Of a stretch of DNA of 64,000 nucleotides, positions 51,793 to 63,997 are shown piece by piece. Every line of letters starts with the position of its first letter. Positions within the stretch are counted from its first letter, which is position 1. The position numbers were made by a program, and so were the translations under genes. The notes beneath the pieces are model-generated. The model was not told the DNA's origin. It saw only the letters and a list, made by a program, of their open reading frames with translations, and did no database searches. The stretch comes from Nitrospinaceae bacterium (GTDB lineage: Bacteria; Nitrospinota; Nitrospinia; Nitrospinales; Nitrospinaceae). Location: the NCBI GenBank assembly GCA_024644405.1, contig JAHELC010000002.1, positions 62,001 through 126,000 on the forward strand, in the 5' to 3' direction.

Positions 51793-52215
51793 ATGCTAGA
51801 CAAAAAAGGAGGGGCGGCAAAAAACCTGGGAACCCGTCTCCGACAATGGAGAAAAACCCTGCCGCTCAAGTCGTTTGAACTGGCCAAGCTGATTAAAATC
51901 TCACAAGGTTCTTTGTCTGACATCGAAAACAACAAATCCCTGCCCTCGGCGGATACCATCGCCAAATTGTATCTATACTCCGACTTGAACATCATCTGGT
52001 TGTTGCTGGGCAAAGGCTCGATGACCCGCGACCGTTCAGAAGCATCCGATCTGGATGAAGGAGCGCTGGTTCAGGAAACCATGCAGGATTATGGTGAAGA
52101 CCGTAAATTGAGGGAAGCGATCGAGAAAGTAGTTCGCATTTACCGCCGCGGCAATCAGGAAAAAAGAGCGCACTTGATTGGCTTTCTAAACGGCGCCGAC
52201 CCGGGAGAAGACTAA
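51793..52215 (+). CDS. XRE-family transcriptional regulator
   Basis: A 140-aa protein from the ATG at 51793; a TTG at 51757 would add 12 residues inside the operator region. The HTH lies at about 28-55 (FELAKLIKISQGSLSDIENN), followed by a helix that packs it (PSADTIAKLYLYSDLNIIWLLLGKG). The rest is an acidic helical C-terminal part that may dimerise or sense a ligand. This layout is like phage-type and stress-type repressors. It probably represses itself through the palindrome just upstream. The next gene is convergent, so it acts alone. Confidence 0.8.
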   Translation: MLDKKGGAAKNLGTRLRQWRKTLPLKSFELAKLIKISQGSLSDIENNKSLPSADTIAKLYLYSDLNIIWLLLGKGSMTRDRSEASDLDEGALVQETMQDYGEDRKLREAIEKVVRIYRRGNQEKRAHLIGFLNGADPGED

Positions 52216-52252
52216 CTCTGCCCGCTCTGCTATTGACTCTTCCCTTCGCCCA

Positions 52253-54403
52253 TCACAGTTTTTTTATTCCCAGACCGGCCTGAAGTTGCCGGCTGTGTCC
52301 CGGCTCCAGCTGCACCCTCCAACAGCCCGCAATGCAGGACCCCTGATAAACGCTTTCGAATCCTTCCTCGGACTGCGAAACCGTTGCCACCGGAAATCGC
52401 CACAACTCGACGGCAGGGCTGTAATTCAGTTGCAACTCGAACTGGAAAAACTCATCCCTCATGCCCAGAGTTTGAATATCGGGCAAAACACCCTCACTGG
52501 CCATTTTCGGATCTTCCAGCCCGCCTTCGGGTAAAACATAGGTCCGGTCCGCCGCATCCCCCGCCAGCAGGGTGAGGTTATGCTCTACAACCCAGATGAA
52601 ATCCAAAGGATATTCCCCCTTATTGTGCAGGGAATAGCTCACGCCCACTTTCGCTGCCTGCGGATCAAAGGTATAGGTCTTTTCTACCGCAAGACGCTTC
52701 TCCCTGGAGTGATCACCGGCGCTTTCCCGTTTCAGCCGCAACACAAAAGGAGCTTCGGGATCGACAGGCTTATTCTCGCGCTGCCACTGATACCGCTGGC
52801 CCGCAAAGGACAACAGCGCTGTATGATGATTATTTCTGAATTGCTGCAATGTGGTGCTTGAATCCAGACAATGGTCCATGAAAGAATACCGGTCCAATCG
52901 ATCATAGATCAATTTTTCCTGCAGCCCCTCTTCCTTGAACTTCACCCGGTCGTGGATGGAGTGCGGCTGATCCCCTGCGGACTCACCATGGTCCCGGGCT
53001 TCGAGAATATCCTGATGGTACACCTCGGGCCGGCGGCGCAGAACGTTGCTCACATTGAAACAGGCCGGGCGGTAATCCAACTCAATCAGCGCCCCGCCCC
53101 GGGCAGGCGCAATGAAGGCATTCATCTTCGGGTTGCTGACAATCACTTCCTCAAACCCGTCCTGATTGAAGTCCACCACCGCAATACTCAGTCCCCGGTC
53201 CGTGCCCAGCAGTAAGTCATCGGCGCTGTTTTCCGCTGCGATGAGCTGACTGTATAACGCATGCCGGAGGTAATTCAGATACAATCCGCCGAACAGGCCG
53301 TGCCAGTAGGCACAATTGCACTGGCTGCGGTACAGGGCACGCAGAGCGCCGCTGGTCTTCTGATGTCCGGCCGGCAACTGCTTCACCTTGCTCCCCGCAA
53401 CCAGCATGCGCTTGTGCAGGTGGTTGCTCTCTTCATACTTGGTCAGAAAATTATTCCACTGCCCGCCGCGCAGGAATTCACTGACACGCGCCTCATCGAC
53501 TTTGGCGACCTGCAGCTCTTTCTTGAGTTCACGGAAACGCAATCCCGCCTCGTAAGGCAGGGACCACTCCATCATCTCCTCATACGAGGCCATGGGCAGA
53601 TACACCCGCCCGGTGGGCGGATGCGCATCCAGGTATTCTCCGAAGGTCACCGTCTCCAGCCAGTCCGACTGGGCCTCCACCGCCGTAAAAAAATTGTGAA
53701 GATATTTTTCCTTATAGACCCATTGATGCGTCTCCGGCCAGCCGCCGAATTTTTCGCCGTCATCGGCGTACGTCACCGCGTCAAACCCCCACTCATCCCG
53801 ATAGCGGCGCAAATGTCCGAGCGTCACCTCGGGCAGCTCAAAGGGAATGGAATAGCGCAGGGTCCTGCTGATAGGAAATACAGCTAACGAAAACCCCTCG
53901 GTCTCTGTCAGGTAGTACCCGTGCATCTGTCGTTCCTCCAGCCCGGCATAATAAAAATGCGTGTCGTCGACAATGGTGTAACCGATGCCCGCCTGCGCGA
54001 TGATTTTCGGCAGATGGGGCGACCAGATGCGTTCGGTCAGCCAGAGCCCCTGCGGCCGGCAACCGAACTCGGCTTCCAGAAAATCGTTCATCATGCGAAT
54101 CTGCCCGATGGCATCTTCTTCCGGCAGGCTGGACAGGATGGGTTCATAAAACCCACCGCTCAGCAGTTCCAGCTGGCCGCTTTGCACCAGACCCCGGATC
54201 ATTTCCAGATACTCGGGTCGATGCGTCTTGAGCCATTCTAGCAGGCAGCCGCTGAAATGAGCGGCTGTCTTCAGTTGGGGGTATTGTTGCAGGACTTCAA
54301 AGTACGGTTGATAGCATTGACCGAACACTTCTTCAAAAACGTGATCGAAGTTGCCCAGGGGCTGGTGGTTGTGGATACCGAAGAGAAATTTCAATTTTTC
54401 CAT
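52253..54403 (-). CDS. GH57 4-alpha-glucanotransferase
   Basis: A 716-aa cytoplasmic enzyme that transfers alpha-1,4-glucan chains in starch or glycogen metabolism. The GH57 regions are HNHQP at 11-15, WLTERIWSP with the nucleophile Glu124, and YADDGEKFGGWP with the acid Asp214, close to the positions in the Thermococcus litoralis enzyme. The C-terminal 350 residues form the beta-sandwich domain of this subgroup. Alpha-amylase-type GH57 proteins are the main alternative. It begins a minus-strand run but is separated from the ABC gene by 52 bases. The storage polymer genes themselves are not in the window. Confidence 0.88.
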   Translation of the reverse strand: MEKLKFLFGIHNHQPLGNFDHVFEEVFGQCYQPYFEVLQQYPQLKTAAHFSGCLLEWLKTHRPEYLEMIRGLVQSGQLELLSGGFYEPILSSLPEEDAIGQIRMMNDFLEAEFGCRPQGLWLTERIWSPHLPKIIAQAGIGYTIVDDTHFYYAGLEERQMHGYYLTETEGFSLAVFPISRTLRYSIPFELPEVTLGHLRRYRDEWGFDAVTYADDGEKFGGWPETHQWVYKEKYLHNFFTAVEAQSDWLETVTFGEYLDAHPPTGRVYLPMASYEEMMEWSLPYEAGLRFRELKKELQVAKVDEARVSEFLRGGQWNNFLTKYEESNHLHKRMLVAGSKVKQLPAGHQKTSGALRALYRSQCNCAYWHGLFGGLYLNYLRHALYSQLIAAENSADDLLLGTDRGLSIAVVDFNQDGFEEVIVSNPKMNAFIAPARGGALIELDYRPACFNVSNVLRRRPEVYHQDILEARDHGESAGDQPHSIHDRVKFKEEGLQEKLIYDRLDRYSFMDHCLDSSTTLQQFRNNHHTALLSFAGQRYQWQRENKPVDPEAPFVLRLKRESAGDHSREKRLAVEKTYTFDPQAAKVGVSYSLHNKGEYPLDFIWVVEHNLTLLAGDAADRTYVLPEGGLEDPKMASEGVLPDIQTLGMRDEFFQFELQLNYSPAVELWRFPVATVSQSEEGFESVYQGSCIAGCWRVQLEPGHSRQLQAGLGIKKL

Positions 54404-54455
54404 AACACCTCAACGGCAAGAGTAACACATGGGTGAACGTCGAAAGCAGGGAGGA

Positions 54456-56204
54456 CTATCCTTGGCCTTCCACCGGGACGGGGTCTTCAAATGCACGCAG
54501 AGTATAGAGCTTGTAGTATAAACCCTCGTGGGCCATCAATTCCTTGTGGTTTCCCGTTTCCACCACCCGGCCCTGGTCGAGAACGATAATCCGGTCGGCA
54601 TTGTGCACCGTGCTCAACCGGTGCGCGATGATGAGCGTGGTGCGGCCCTGCATCAGGTTTTCCAGCGCTTCCTGAATCAGCATTTCCGACTGGTTGTCTA
54701 GGGACGAGGTCGCTTCGTCCAGGATCAGGATTCTGGGATTTTTCAACAGCGCGCGGGCGATGGCAATTCTCTGCCGTTCACCGCCGGACAGCTTGACCCC
54801 CTTCTCGCCCACCACGGTATTGTATCCCTGATCCAGGTTCCTGATAAAATCATAGGCGTTGGCGAACCGGGCGGCCCGGTCCAGTTCTTCGTCGGTCGCG
54901 TCGAGTTTGCCGTACAGAATGTTTTCGCGAATGGTGCCACCGAACAACAGCGTTTCCTGCGGCACCAGCGCCACATGATTTAAAAACGTTTTGAGTTCGG
55001 TGTCGCGGATGTCATGCCCATCGACCCGAATGGCCCCGGAATCCACATCGAAAAACCGGTGCACCAGCTGAATCACCGTGGACTTGCCTGCGCCGCTGGG
55101 ACCCACCAGGGCCACCTGCTCGCCAGGACGCACTTGCAGGGACACGTCTTTCAATACCGGAGTATCTTTATGGTATCCAAAACTGACCTGGTCGAACTCG
55201 ATGCCGCCCTGTATTTTGTCGAACGCCACCGGATTTTCCGGATCGACGATCAACGGGCGGGTCTCCATGATTTCGTAGACGCGGCGGATCGCGCCCAATG
55301 CTTCCTGGATCTGCGTGTACAAGCGCACAAAGGTACCGATCGGCCCCGCAATGATAATCGCATACAGAAAAAAAGCCGCCAGCTCTCCCGGCGTGGTGGT
55401 CCCGGTCATCACCTGCCGTCCGCCGTACCAGATCAACAACGCGGAAACCAGAAATGTCAGGAACAACACAAACGGACCGAAGAACGCGGAGACTTTCACT
55501 TTTTTCACTTCGGCATCGAACGCGCTTTCGATGCCTTCTTCAAACCGTTTCTTTTCGTACTCTTCACGATTGTAGGATTTGACCACCTTGATAGAGGAGA
55601 TCACTTCCTCCAACACGACCATGGTACGGGCCAGCTGGTCCTGCACCTGTCCAGCCAGATTACGCAGGCGTTTGCCGAATATGCGCGCGAACAACATCAA
55701 CGGCGGTAGCACCAGCAGAATCAATCCCGACAGTTTCCAATTCAGATAAAAGACGATAGCCAACCCGCCGACCAGAGTGATGGTCTGACGCAACACCGCT
55801 ACGGGAATCGACACCAGCGCTTTCTGTATTACCGAGATGTCGTTGCTCATCCGGGAGATGATTTCACCCACCCGCCGCGCTTGAAAAAACCGCAGGGACA
55901 AACTTTGGATGTGGTTGAACAGGTCCATCCGGAAATCAGCGGTCATGCGGTTGCCGACAAATCCCAGAATATAATTCTGGGTGATGCCGAACACCATCTG
56001 AAACGCGATCACCGCGATGATGTCCAGGGTCAGGTTGTTGAGCGCGGCGGCGTTCTTCTCCACCACCACGACATTGATCATGTTCCGCACCAGGAGAGGC
56101 AGATACAGCGTGATCACGGAAGTCACCACCAGGCACAAAAAGGCGAAGACGATGCCCTTGCGGTACGGTTTGGCGTAACGCAGAATTTTTGAAAAATCTT
56201 TCAT
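54456..56204 (-). CDS. MsbA-type ABC exporter
   Basis: A 582-aa half-transporter with membrane and ATPase parts in one chain, working as a homodimer. Six helices lie at about 15-315. The ATPase has Walker A GPSGAGKST near 375, the signature LSGGERQRIAIARALL near 480 and Walker B ILILDEATSSLDNQSE just after. This group includes lipid A flippase MsbA and drug/lipid exporters; substrate is not set by motifs. It lies 27 bases after the TPP decarboxylase beta gene, so the export substrate may belong to that pathway. I use no symbol because several paralogues are usual. Confidence 0.88.
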   Translation of the reverse strand: MKDFSKILRYAKPYRKGIVFAFLCLVVTSVITLYLPLLVRNMINVVVVEKNAAALNNLTLDIIAVIAFQMVFGITQNYILGFVGNRMTADFRMDLFNHIQSLSLRFFQARRVGEIISRMSNDISVIQKALVSIPVAVLRQTITLVGGLAIVFYLNWKLSGLILLVLPPLMLFARIFGKRLRNLAGQVQDQLARTMVVLEEVISSIKVVKSYNREEYEKKRFEEGIESAFDAEVKKVKVSAFFGPFVLFLTFLVSALLIWYGGRQVMTGTTTPGELAAFFLYAIIIAGPIGTFVRLYTQIQEALGAIRRVYEIMETRPLIVDPENPVAFDKIQGGIEFDQVSFGYHKDTPVLKDVSLQVRPGEQVALVGPSGAGKSTVIQLVHRFFDVDSGAIRVDGHDIRDTELKTFLNHVALVPQETLLFGGTIRENILYGKLDATDEELDRAARFANAYDFIRNLDQGYNTVVGEKGVKLSGGERQRIAIARALLKNPRILILDEATSSLDNQSEMLIQEALENLMQGRTTLIIAHRLSTVHNADRIIVLDQGRVVETGNHKELMAHEGLYYKLYTLRAFEDPVPVEGQG

Positions 56205-56231
56205 ATAAGAGTCATTGAAATGGACTAAGCT

Positions 56232-56792
56232 CTACCCAACTATCGATTCCATGAACCGGTCGCGGATTTCCTCGGGAGTATGCGTCACCCGGCCCTGGGA
56301 GGCATCGAACGCCGGCTCGACCTTGATGAGCAGGAACACCGGCCCCTCGGCCTGAACCAGCTTTTCATAGGCGGGTCGGATTTCCTCAGGGCGGGTCACC
56401 CGCAACGCCTGCTTGTAGCCGGCGCTTTTGGCAACCTCTTCCAATTTGATTTCGTGCGACAGGGTACGCTGGCTTCCGGTCGATTCGTACACTTCGTTGT
56501 CAATCACGATATGGATCAGGTTTTTCGGTGCGCAGGCGGCGATCATTGCCAGGGTGCCCATGGACATCAACACATTGCCGTCGCCATCGAGGATCAGCGT
56601 TTTGCGTTCCGGTTGCGCCAGCGCCACGCCCAGCCCGATGGACGACGCCAGACCCATCGACCCGATCATGTAAAAATTTTCCTTGCGGTCGGTCACGTTG
56701 AAGAATTCGCGGCTGATGTAACCGTTGGCCAGTACCGTCGGTTCGTTCTTCAATAAATGGGCCAACTCCTTGAACGCTTCAATGCCTTTCAT
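56232..56792 (-). CDS. TPP-dependent decarboxylase, beta subunit (sulfopyruvate/phosphonopyruvate type)
   Basis: A 186-aa protein with the C-terminal TPP-binding domain of the family. The cofactor motif GDGNVLMSMG...N runs from about 69 to 98 (the Asn in VIDNEVYESTG). Other conserved parts are YISREFF and GSMGLASSIGLG. The length equals a separate beta chain such as ComE of sulfopyruvate decarboxylase, rather than the fused phosphonopyruvate decarboxylase (about 380 residues). Its start overlaps the alpha gene by 14 bases. The true substrate, sulfopyruvate, phosphonopyruvate or another 2-oxo acid, cannot be told from sequence. Confidence 0.85.
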   Translation of the reverse strand: MKGIEAFKELAHLLKNEPTVLANGYISREFFNVTDRKENFYMIGSMGLASSIGLGVALAQPERKTLILDGDGNVLMSMGTLAMIAACAPKNLIHIVIDNEVYESTGSQRTLSHEIKLEEVAKSAGYKQALRVTRPEEIRPAYEKLVQAEGPVFLLIKVEPAFDASQGRVTHTPEEIRDRFMESIVG

Positions 56793-57279
56793 CGAACAAT
56801 CCTTTCTTGACCAACAGGGTGTAGGGCACTTTCTCGTCTTTTATTTTTTTGAGGGCAGTGGACAATACCTGATCCGCATTGTTCTCATCCAGCACTGCGT
56901 ACTCCATACCGGAGGTCTTGAGCAACTGCTCGTTGATGTCGCCCATGATGATATGCTCCGGCGCATCCTTGCCGCCGCAGCCGCGCCAGCTCATGATGAC
57001 CAGCACGGGAATCTTGTAGATGAGATTGAGGGAGGTGAAGGCGTTGAGGCTGTAACCGAAACCCGAGTTCTGCATCAGCAGAACCGGTCGTTTGCCGCCC
57101 ATGTAAGCGCCGGCGCACAGCCCCACTCCTGCGTCTTCGCGCACAGAAGGGATGTACCCGGCTTCCCGATCGGCTTCGAGTTCGGCGATCAGGCCGGATA
57201 ACAGCGAGCAGGGAACGCCGGTAAAAAAATCAAAACCGTGCCCCTGCAATTTGTCGACAAAGATTTTAGATGAAAGCAT
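56779..57279 (-). CDS. TPP-dependent decarboxylase, alpha subunit (sulfopyruvate/phosphonopyruvate type)
   Basis: A 166-aa protein with the N-terminal pyrimidine-binding domain. Characteristic stretches are FFTGVPCSLLSGLIAELE, REDAGVGLCAGAYMGGKRP with the cofactor-activating Glu, and MQNSGFGYSLNAFTSL. Phosphonopyruvate decarboxylases have the same TGVPDSLL/MQNSGLGN pattern, so both readings are open. It lies 71 bases after the SDR epimerase gene. PEP mutase (pepM), needed for phosphonate synthesis, and the ComA/B/C enzymes of coenzyme M synthesis are not visible nearby. Confidence 0.85.
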   Translation of the reverse strand: MLSSKIFVDKLQGHGFDFFTGVPCSLLSGLIAELEADREAGYIPSVREDAGVGLCAGAYMGGKRPVLLMQNSGFGYSLNAFTSLNLIYKIPVLVIMSWRGCGGKDAPEHIIMGDINEQLLKTSGMEYAVLDENNADQVLSTALKKIKDEKVPYTLLVKKGLFDERH

Positions 57280-57350
57280 CCGAATCAGAAAAGTGAAGTG
57301 CGGAGCCGACGCCCCGTCCTATCAAGCCGCCGGAACTCGAAAAAGGCCTG

Positions 57351-58289
57351 TTACCATTTATCGACCAGGCGTTCGCCGCCAAAAGTCGTCTGCAGTTTGT
57401 GAACCAGCTTGATATATTCCTTAATCCCCTCTTCGCCCTGAAACTCCACACCCAGGTCGCGCGCCGCCTGATTGGACATGGGCACTCCCTCTTCCCCTTT
57501 CACGCCTTCGATCTCGCCGAAGGAATCGATGAGGTCCACGATCATTTGCCCGAGGTCCAGATTATGAATATGACCGTCGATCAAATGATAGGTTTTGCCC
57601 GAGCAGTCCGGGTTGCCGATCACTTTTTCCAGCGCCTGGGTCACCGAATCAACCGAAACATACTTGGTGCTCCCCTTGAGGTCGACATTGTAATTGGTCG
57701 CCAGGTAATCGATGGTGTTGAACCATTCGGACTTGTCGATTTGCGGCTTCACGCCGTAAATGGTCACGGGACGCAGGAGGGTCACGTTGAAGGCGCGGCT
57801 GCGTTGGTAGAAGGAACAAAACGATTCGATGGACGACTTGATGGCGCCGTACAAACTGCCCGGCATCACCGGATGCGTTTCGTCAAGCGGGTGTTCCGCA
57901 TCCACGGTCGGCAGAATCTGGCCGAATACAGTGCAGGCGCTCATGAACACCACCTGCTGAACCCGCGCCTTGCGCGCCGCTTCCAACAGATCGAACGTGC
58001 CGTTGACATTCACCCGCACCAATTCATCCGCCGTTTGCACCGGTCCGGGATAATGTGCGAGATGGACCAACACGTCCATACCGTCCACCAGCTTGGCCAG
58101 CGATTCCTTGTCCTCAAGCCCGCCGATCACATAATCCACATCTTCAAACGCCTTGAGATGCTCGACCACGCTACCCTCGCGGATCAACGCCCGCACATTG
58201 GGCTTGCCACCTTCTCTATTGTCTTCACACAGTTTCTTGATCAAATGGGATCCGACCATGCCGGTGATCCCGGTGATTGCCACGTTCAT
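57351..58289 (-). CDS. NAD-dependent epimerase/dehydratase (extended SDR)
   Basis: A 312-aa enzyme. The NAD site is AITGITGMVGSHLIKKL; the active-site Tyr-x3-Lys is YGAIK near 151-155, with a Ser/Cys-rich strand MSACTVFG before it. The family acts on nucleotide sugars or related substrates. The start has GGAGG 8 bases upstream and a sigma-70 promoter 150 bases before it. The two TPP decarboxylase genes follow, then the ABC exporter, so the four probably form one unit. Specificity is unknown. Confidence 0.88.
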   Translation of the reverse strand: MNVAITGITGMVGSHLIKKLCEDNREGGKPNVRALIREGSVVEHLKAFEDVDYVIGGLEDKESLAKLVDGMDVLVHLAHYPGPVQTADELVRVNVNGTFDLLEAARKARVQQVVFMSACTVFGQILPTVDAEHPLDETHPVMPGSLYGAIKSSIESFCSFYQRSRAFNVTLLRPVTIYGVKPQIDKSEWFNTIDYLATNYNVDLKGSTKYVSVDSVTQALEKVIGNPDCSGKTYHLIDGHIHNLDLGQMIVDLIDSFGEIEGVKGEEGVPMSNQAARDLGVEFQGEEGIKEYIKLVHKLQTTFGGERLVDKW

Positions 58290-58438
58290 TCAAACCTCCA
58301 AATACTTTATTATCAAGCAGTTATGTCTGCCTTGATGAAAGTTTCCATACCCTGAAAAACCCCGGTCCGGGCGAACTCCCACATATTGAAGCACACCCGC
58401 TGGCCGGACTCATGTCAATACCTCAATTGAATGGGTCA

Positions 58439-58467
58439 ATTATGATTGCAGGCCGGGGGGAAGTCAA
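58439..58467 (-). promoter_or_regulatory. Sigma-70 promoter of the epimerase unit
   Basis: Minus strand TTGACT-N17-CATAAT, five of six in each hexamer. It lies between the PPDK stop and the epimerase start, giving a leader of about 145 bases. The sequence TTGACTTCCCCCCG is identical to the start of the aldehyde dehydrogenase promoter. Confidence 0.6.
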
Positions 58468-58503
58468 CCGGATTTTCCCTTCAAACAGAAGGAATTAGCG
58501 GCA

Positions 58504-61137
<2,634 letters not shown>

Positions 61138-61228
61138 CTGAGTGATTCAATAACATCGGTGAAACGTCTCAACGTTAAAATGGATTAGCGAATCATAACA
61201 CTAAAGATGCGATCACAGAGGGAAGAAG

Positions 61229-63304
61229 TCATTTTTTTTCAGTTTTTTTGAGCACGATCTTGGAAAAATCGGCTAACGGAGAAAACAGATCGGCGATCGA
61301 CTTGAGCAGGGCCATGCGGTTGGCCTTGATCACAGGGTCTTCCACGTTGACCATGACATGGTCGAAGAAGTCGTCGACCTCACTCTTGATCACGGCAATC
61401 TTCGCCAATGCGGAGGAATATTCACCCGCCTGGGTGTGCCTCTCCACGGTCGATTTGATCCCGGCAAATTTACGGAACAGGGCCAGCTCCGCTTGCTCTG
61501 TAAGCAATTCCTGATTCACCTCGTTCGGCACGTCCCCCTCGATGATGCGCGCCACACGCTTGAACGCCGTCGCCAGATCCTCAAAGTAATCCCGCTTTTT
61601 GAGATCGGCCAGGGCCGAGGCTTTTTCCTTGGTATCTTTCAGGGAAATGATCTCCGTCTCCAGAACGGCATCGATCACGTCGTACTCAAATCCTTCGGCA
61701 CTCAACATGGTCTTGAATCGCTGGGCGAACAGATCCTTGCAATGTCTGCGAATTTCATCCTGGGATATTCTGGCCTTGTCCCCCAGGGTCTGGATGCCCT
61801 GATCGATCAACCACCAGAGCTCAATACCATAATCGTAATGAATCAATATCTGAATGATTCCGAGGGCGTGGCGCCGCAACGCGTAGGGGTCCTCCGAACC
61901 GGACGGGATCAACCCGACGCCGATACAGCCGACGATAGTATCCAGCTTATCCGCCACTGCCACCACCGCACCCGCCTGGGTGGAGGGCACGGTATCTCCC
62001 GCAAAAGCGGGTTGGTAATGTTCTTTAATGGCCTGTGCCACCTCCGCACTTTCTCCGCTATACCCGGCGTAATACCCCCCCATGATGCCCTGCAGTTCCG
62101 GAAACTCGAATACCATCTGGGTGACCAGGTCGGCCTTCGACAACAATGCGGCGCGCTTGGCGGTTTCCTTCGCTTCGGGGCAAACCTTCTGCGCGAACGT
62201 CGAGGCCAGTGACACGATGCGCATCAATTTTTCATGCGAGGTGCCCAGATCCTTCTGGAAGACCACACCTTTCAGCTCGTCGACGAAATCTTCCAACCTG
62301 CGCTTGCGGTCCTCGTCGTAAAAGAATCGGGCATCCTCCAACCGTGCTTTCAGTACGCGCTGGTTGCCGCGCGGGATGTCCTGGCCTTTCGCCTTCATAT
62401 TGCTGATGGTGATGAAATACGGGAGCAGTTTATCGCCCTTCCACAGTGGAAAATATTTCTGGTGATGTTTCATGGTGATGACCAGCAATTCCTTGGGGAG
62501 TTCCAGGTAGGCTTTATCGAACGCGCCGCGCACCGCTACCGGGTACTCCACGAGATGGGTCACGGTGTCGAGCAGGTCGGCGTCCTCCCGTACCTTGCCC
62601 TTGACTTGTTTGGCGATGACTTTGATTTGATCTTTGATGGATTCGCGCCGCTCCGCCGGATCGACCATTACTTTGTGTTTCTTGCATTCCCGGAGATAGG
62701 TTTTGAGGCTGTCGAATTTGAATTTCTGCGGTTTGAGGAAACGGTGACCCTGCGATGTGTTACCGGCTTTGATGCCTTCGAATTCGAATTTCAGTTTTTT
62801 GCCGTCGAACAACGCGGAGATCCAATGGACCGGACGTGCGAACGGGAGTTTGTGCGAGGCCCAGCGCATTTTTTTGGGAAAGGTGATGTCGGCCATCCAC
62901 TGCGGAAGGTATTCATTGAGTATATGGACGGTGGACTCACCTTTTTTTTCGACTTGGGCGCAGATCACCTCGCCCTTGGCGGTGGTCTCGGTGGTGAGGT
63001 CGGTAATATCCACACCCTTGCCTTTGGCAAATCCGATCGCCGCTATGGTGGGATTGCCTTCGGCATCGTACGCCACCTTGACGTTGGGACCGTGGTAGGT
63101 CTCGACCGCGTCTTTTTGCCGCTTGTCGACATCCGGGATATGAACGACCAGACGGCGCGGCGTGCCCATCAGTTGCGGCGTGCCGGCAGACACACGGCCC
63201 TTTTCAAAAAATTCAGAGAGTGCGCGGCCCATGTCGGCCAGCGCCGGCTCAATATACCCGGCGGGGATTTCTTCGGTCCCTATCTCTATCAACAGGTCTG
63301 GCAT
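61229..63304 (-). CDS. glyS: Glycyl-tRNA synthetase beta subunit
   Basis: A 691-aa chain of the alpha2beta2-type glycyl-tRNA synthetase, which charges tRNA-Gly. The start MPDLLIEIGTEEIPAGYIEPAL is diagnostic. The HD-like and anticodon-binding regions follow, with VYRDEDPYALRR-type text present as SGSEDPYALRRHALGI near 530. The length is normal. glyQ, the alpha subunit, usually lies just before glyS. Here no glyQ is found in the 696 bases upstream, so it must be elsewhere. PPDK follows 91 bases downstream on the same strand. Confidence 0.96.
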   Translation of the reverse strand: MPDLLIEIGTEEIPAGYIEPALADMGRALSEFFEKGRVSAGTPQLMGTPRRLVVHIPDVDKRQKDAVETYHGPNVKVAYDAEGNPTIAAIGFAKGKGVDITDLTTETTAKGEVICAQVEKKGESTVHILNEYLPQWMADITFPKKMRWASHKLPFARPVHWISALFDGKKLKFEFEGIKAGNTSQGHRFLKPQKFKFDSLKTYLRECKKHKVMVDPAERRESIKDQIKVIAKQVKGKVREDADLLDTVTHLVEYPVAVRGAFDKAYLELPKELLVITMKHHQKYFPLWKGDKLLPYFITISNMKAKGQDIPRGNQRVLKARLEDARFFYDEDRKRRLEDFVDELKGVVFQKDLGTSHEKLMRIVSLASTFAQKVCPEAKETAKRAALLSKADLVTQMVFEFPELQGIMGGYYAGYSGESAEVAQAIKEHYQPAFAGDTVPSTQAGAVVAVADKLDTIVGCIGVGLIPSGSEDPYALRRHALGIIQILIHYDYGIELWWLIDQGIQTLGDKARISQDEIRRHCKDLFAQRFKTMLSAEGFEYDVIDAVLETEIISLKDTKEKASALADLKKRDYFEDLATAFKRVARIIEGDVPNEVNQELLTEQAELALFRKFAGIKSTVERHTQAGEYSSALAKIAVIKSEVDDFFDHVMVNVEDPVIKANRMALLKSIADLFSPLADFSKIVLKKTEKK

Positions 63305-63997
63305 GGGAACAGGATTCTCTTAAAGGCTTAATTTATTGGGTTGTAAACGTATTCAGCAGCCTTGCCGCCTCGGTATTGGAAATCCAAAAACAACATACCT
63401 CGAGCCGCGTATTTATCAGACAACGCAGACAAAGTCAAATTCTCCCTGATTTACAGGGTTTTTACGATCTTTCACCTGGGACTTTAAATGCCTGTTCCCA
63501 ACAATGTCACCTCAGGTATATTTATAAATGTGAAATTTTTGTGACTTGATAAGCCCCGCTCTCCGTCTGGAAAGGCCCGATCCTCTCCGAATTTTATAAA
63601 AAAAATTAAATCTATTGAACACTTAGGATAGTTACCAAGGGTCTTTTATTTTTTAGCGTTTTTGAGATCTCTTCCAATAAAACATCTTTTTATAAAATCC
63701 CCCTTTTGGGGGATTTGTTGGGTCTCGCTACCATTATAAATTGACCGGGTCACCAACATTGAGAAACGATTGGTCCGGTTATTTAGTTAATCGGAAAACA
63801 GGGGGTAACGTCTTCTCGAAACCACACAATTTTCAGCTCCGCTCTCAAGACCCGCAGGAGCCATTTCCAGCCGACCCTGAACACACAAGATTATTTTTTG
63901 GCTGTTTTGTTCGTCTAATAAAAAGGTAATTGTTAATCAGCGGTATTTCCAATCGTAACCCAATCCATATATTAATTTTGCGAAATAGGAGAATATA
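63305..63997. other. 693-base gap between glyS and the next gene
   Basis: This AT-rich stretch contains no convincing gene; a 62-codon frame at 63741 has no ribosome site. It holds a strong bidirectional hairpin at 63695. The rest presumably contains the glyS promoter and the promoter of the gene starting at 63998. Confidence 0.5.
63695..63716. terminator. Strong bidirectional hairpin
   Basis: AAATCCCCC-TTTT-GGGGGATTT forms a perfect 9-bp stem. On the minus strand ATTTTATAAAAAG follows, and on the plus strand the stem ends in TTT. It sits in the glyS upstream gap and would insulate the two sides. Confidence 0.55.

Noticed and set aside
62234-63331. 365-codon frame opposite glyS
   Set aside because: Antisense shadow of glyS.
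63741-63929. 62-codon frame in the terminal gap
   Set aside because: No ribosome site and no recognisable sequence.
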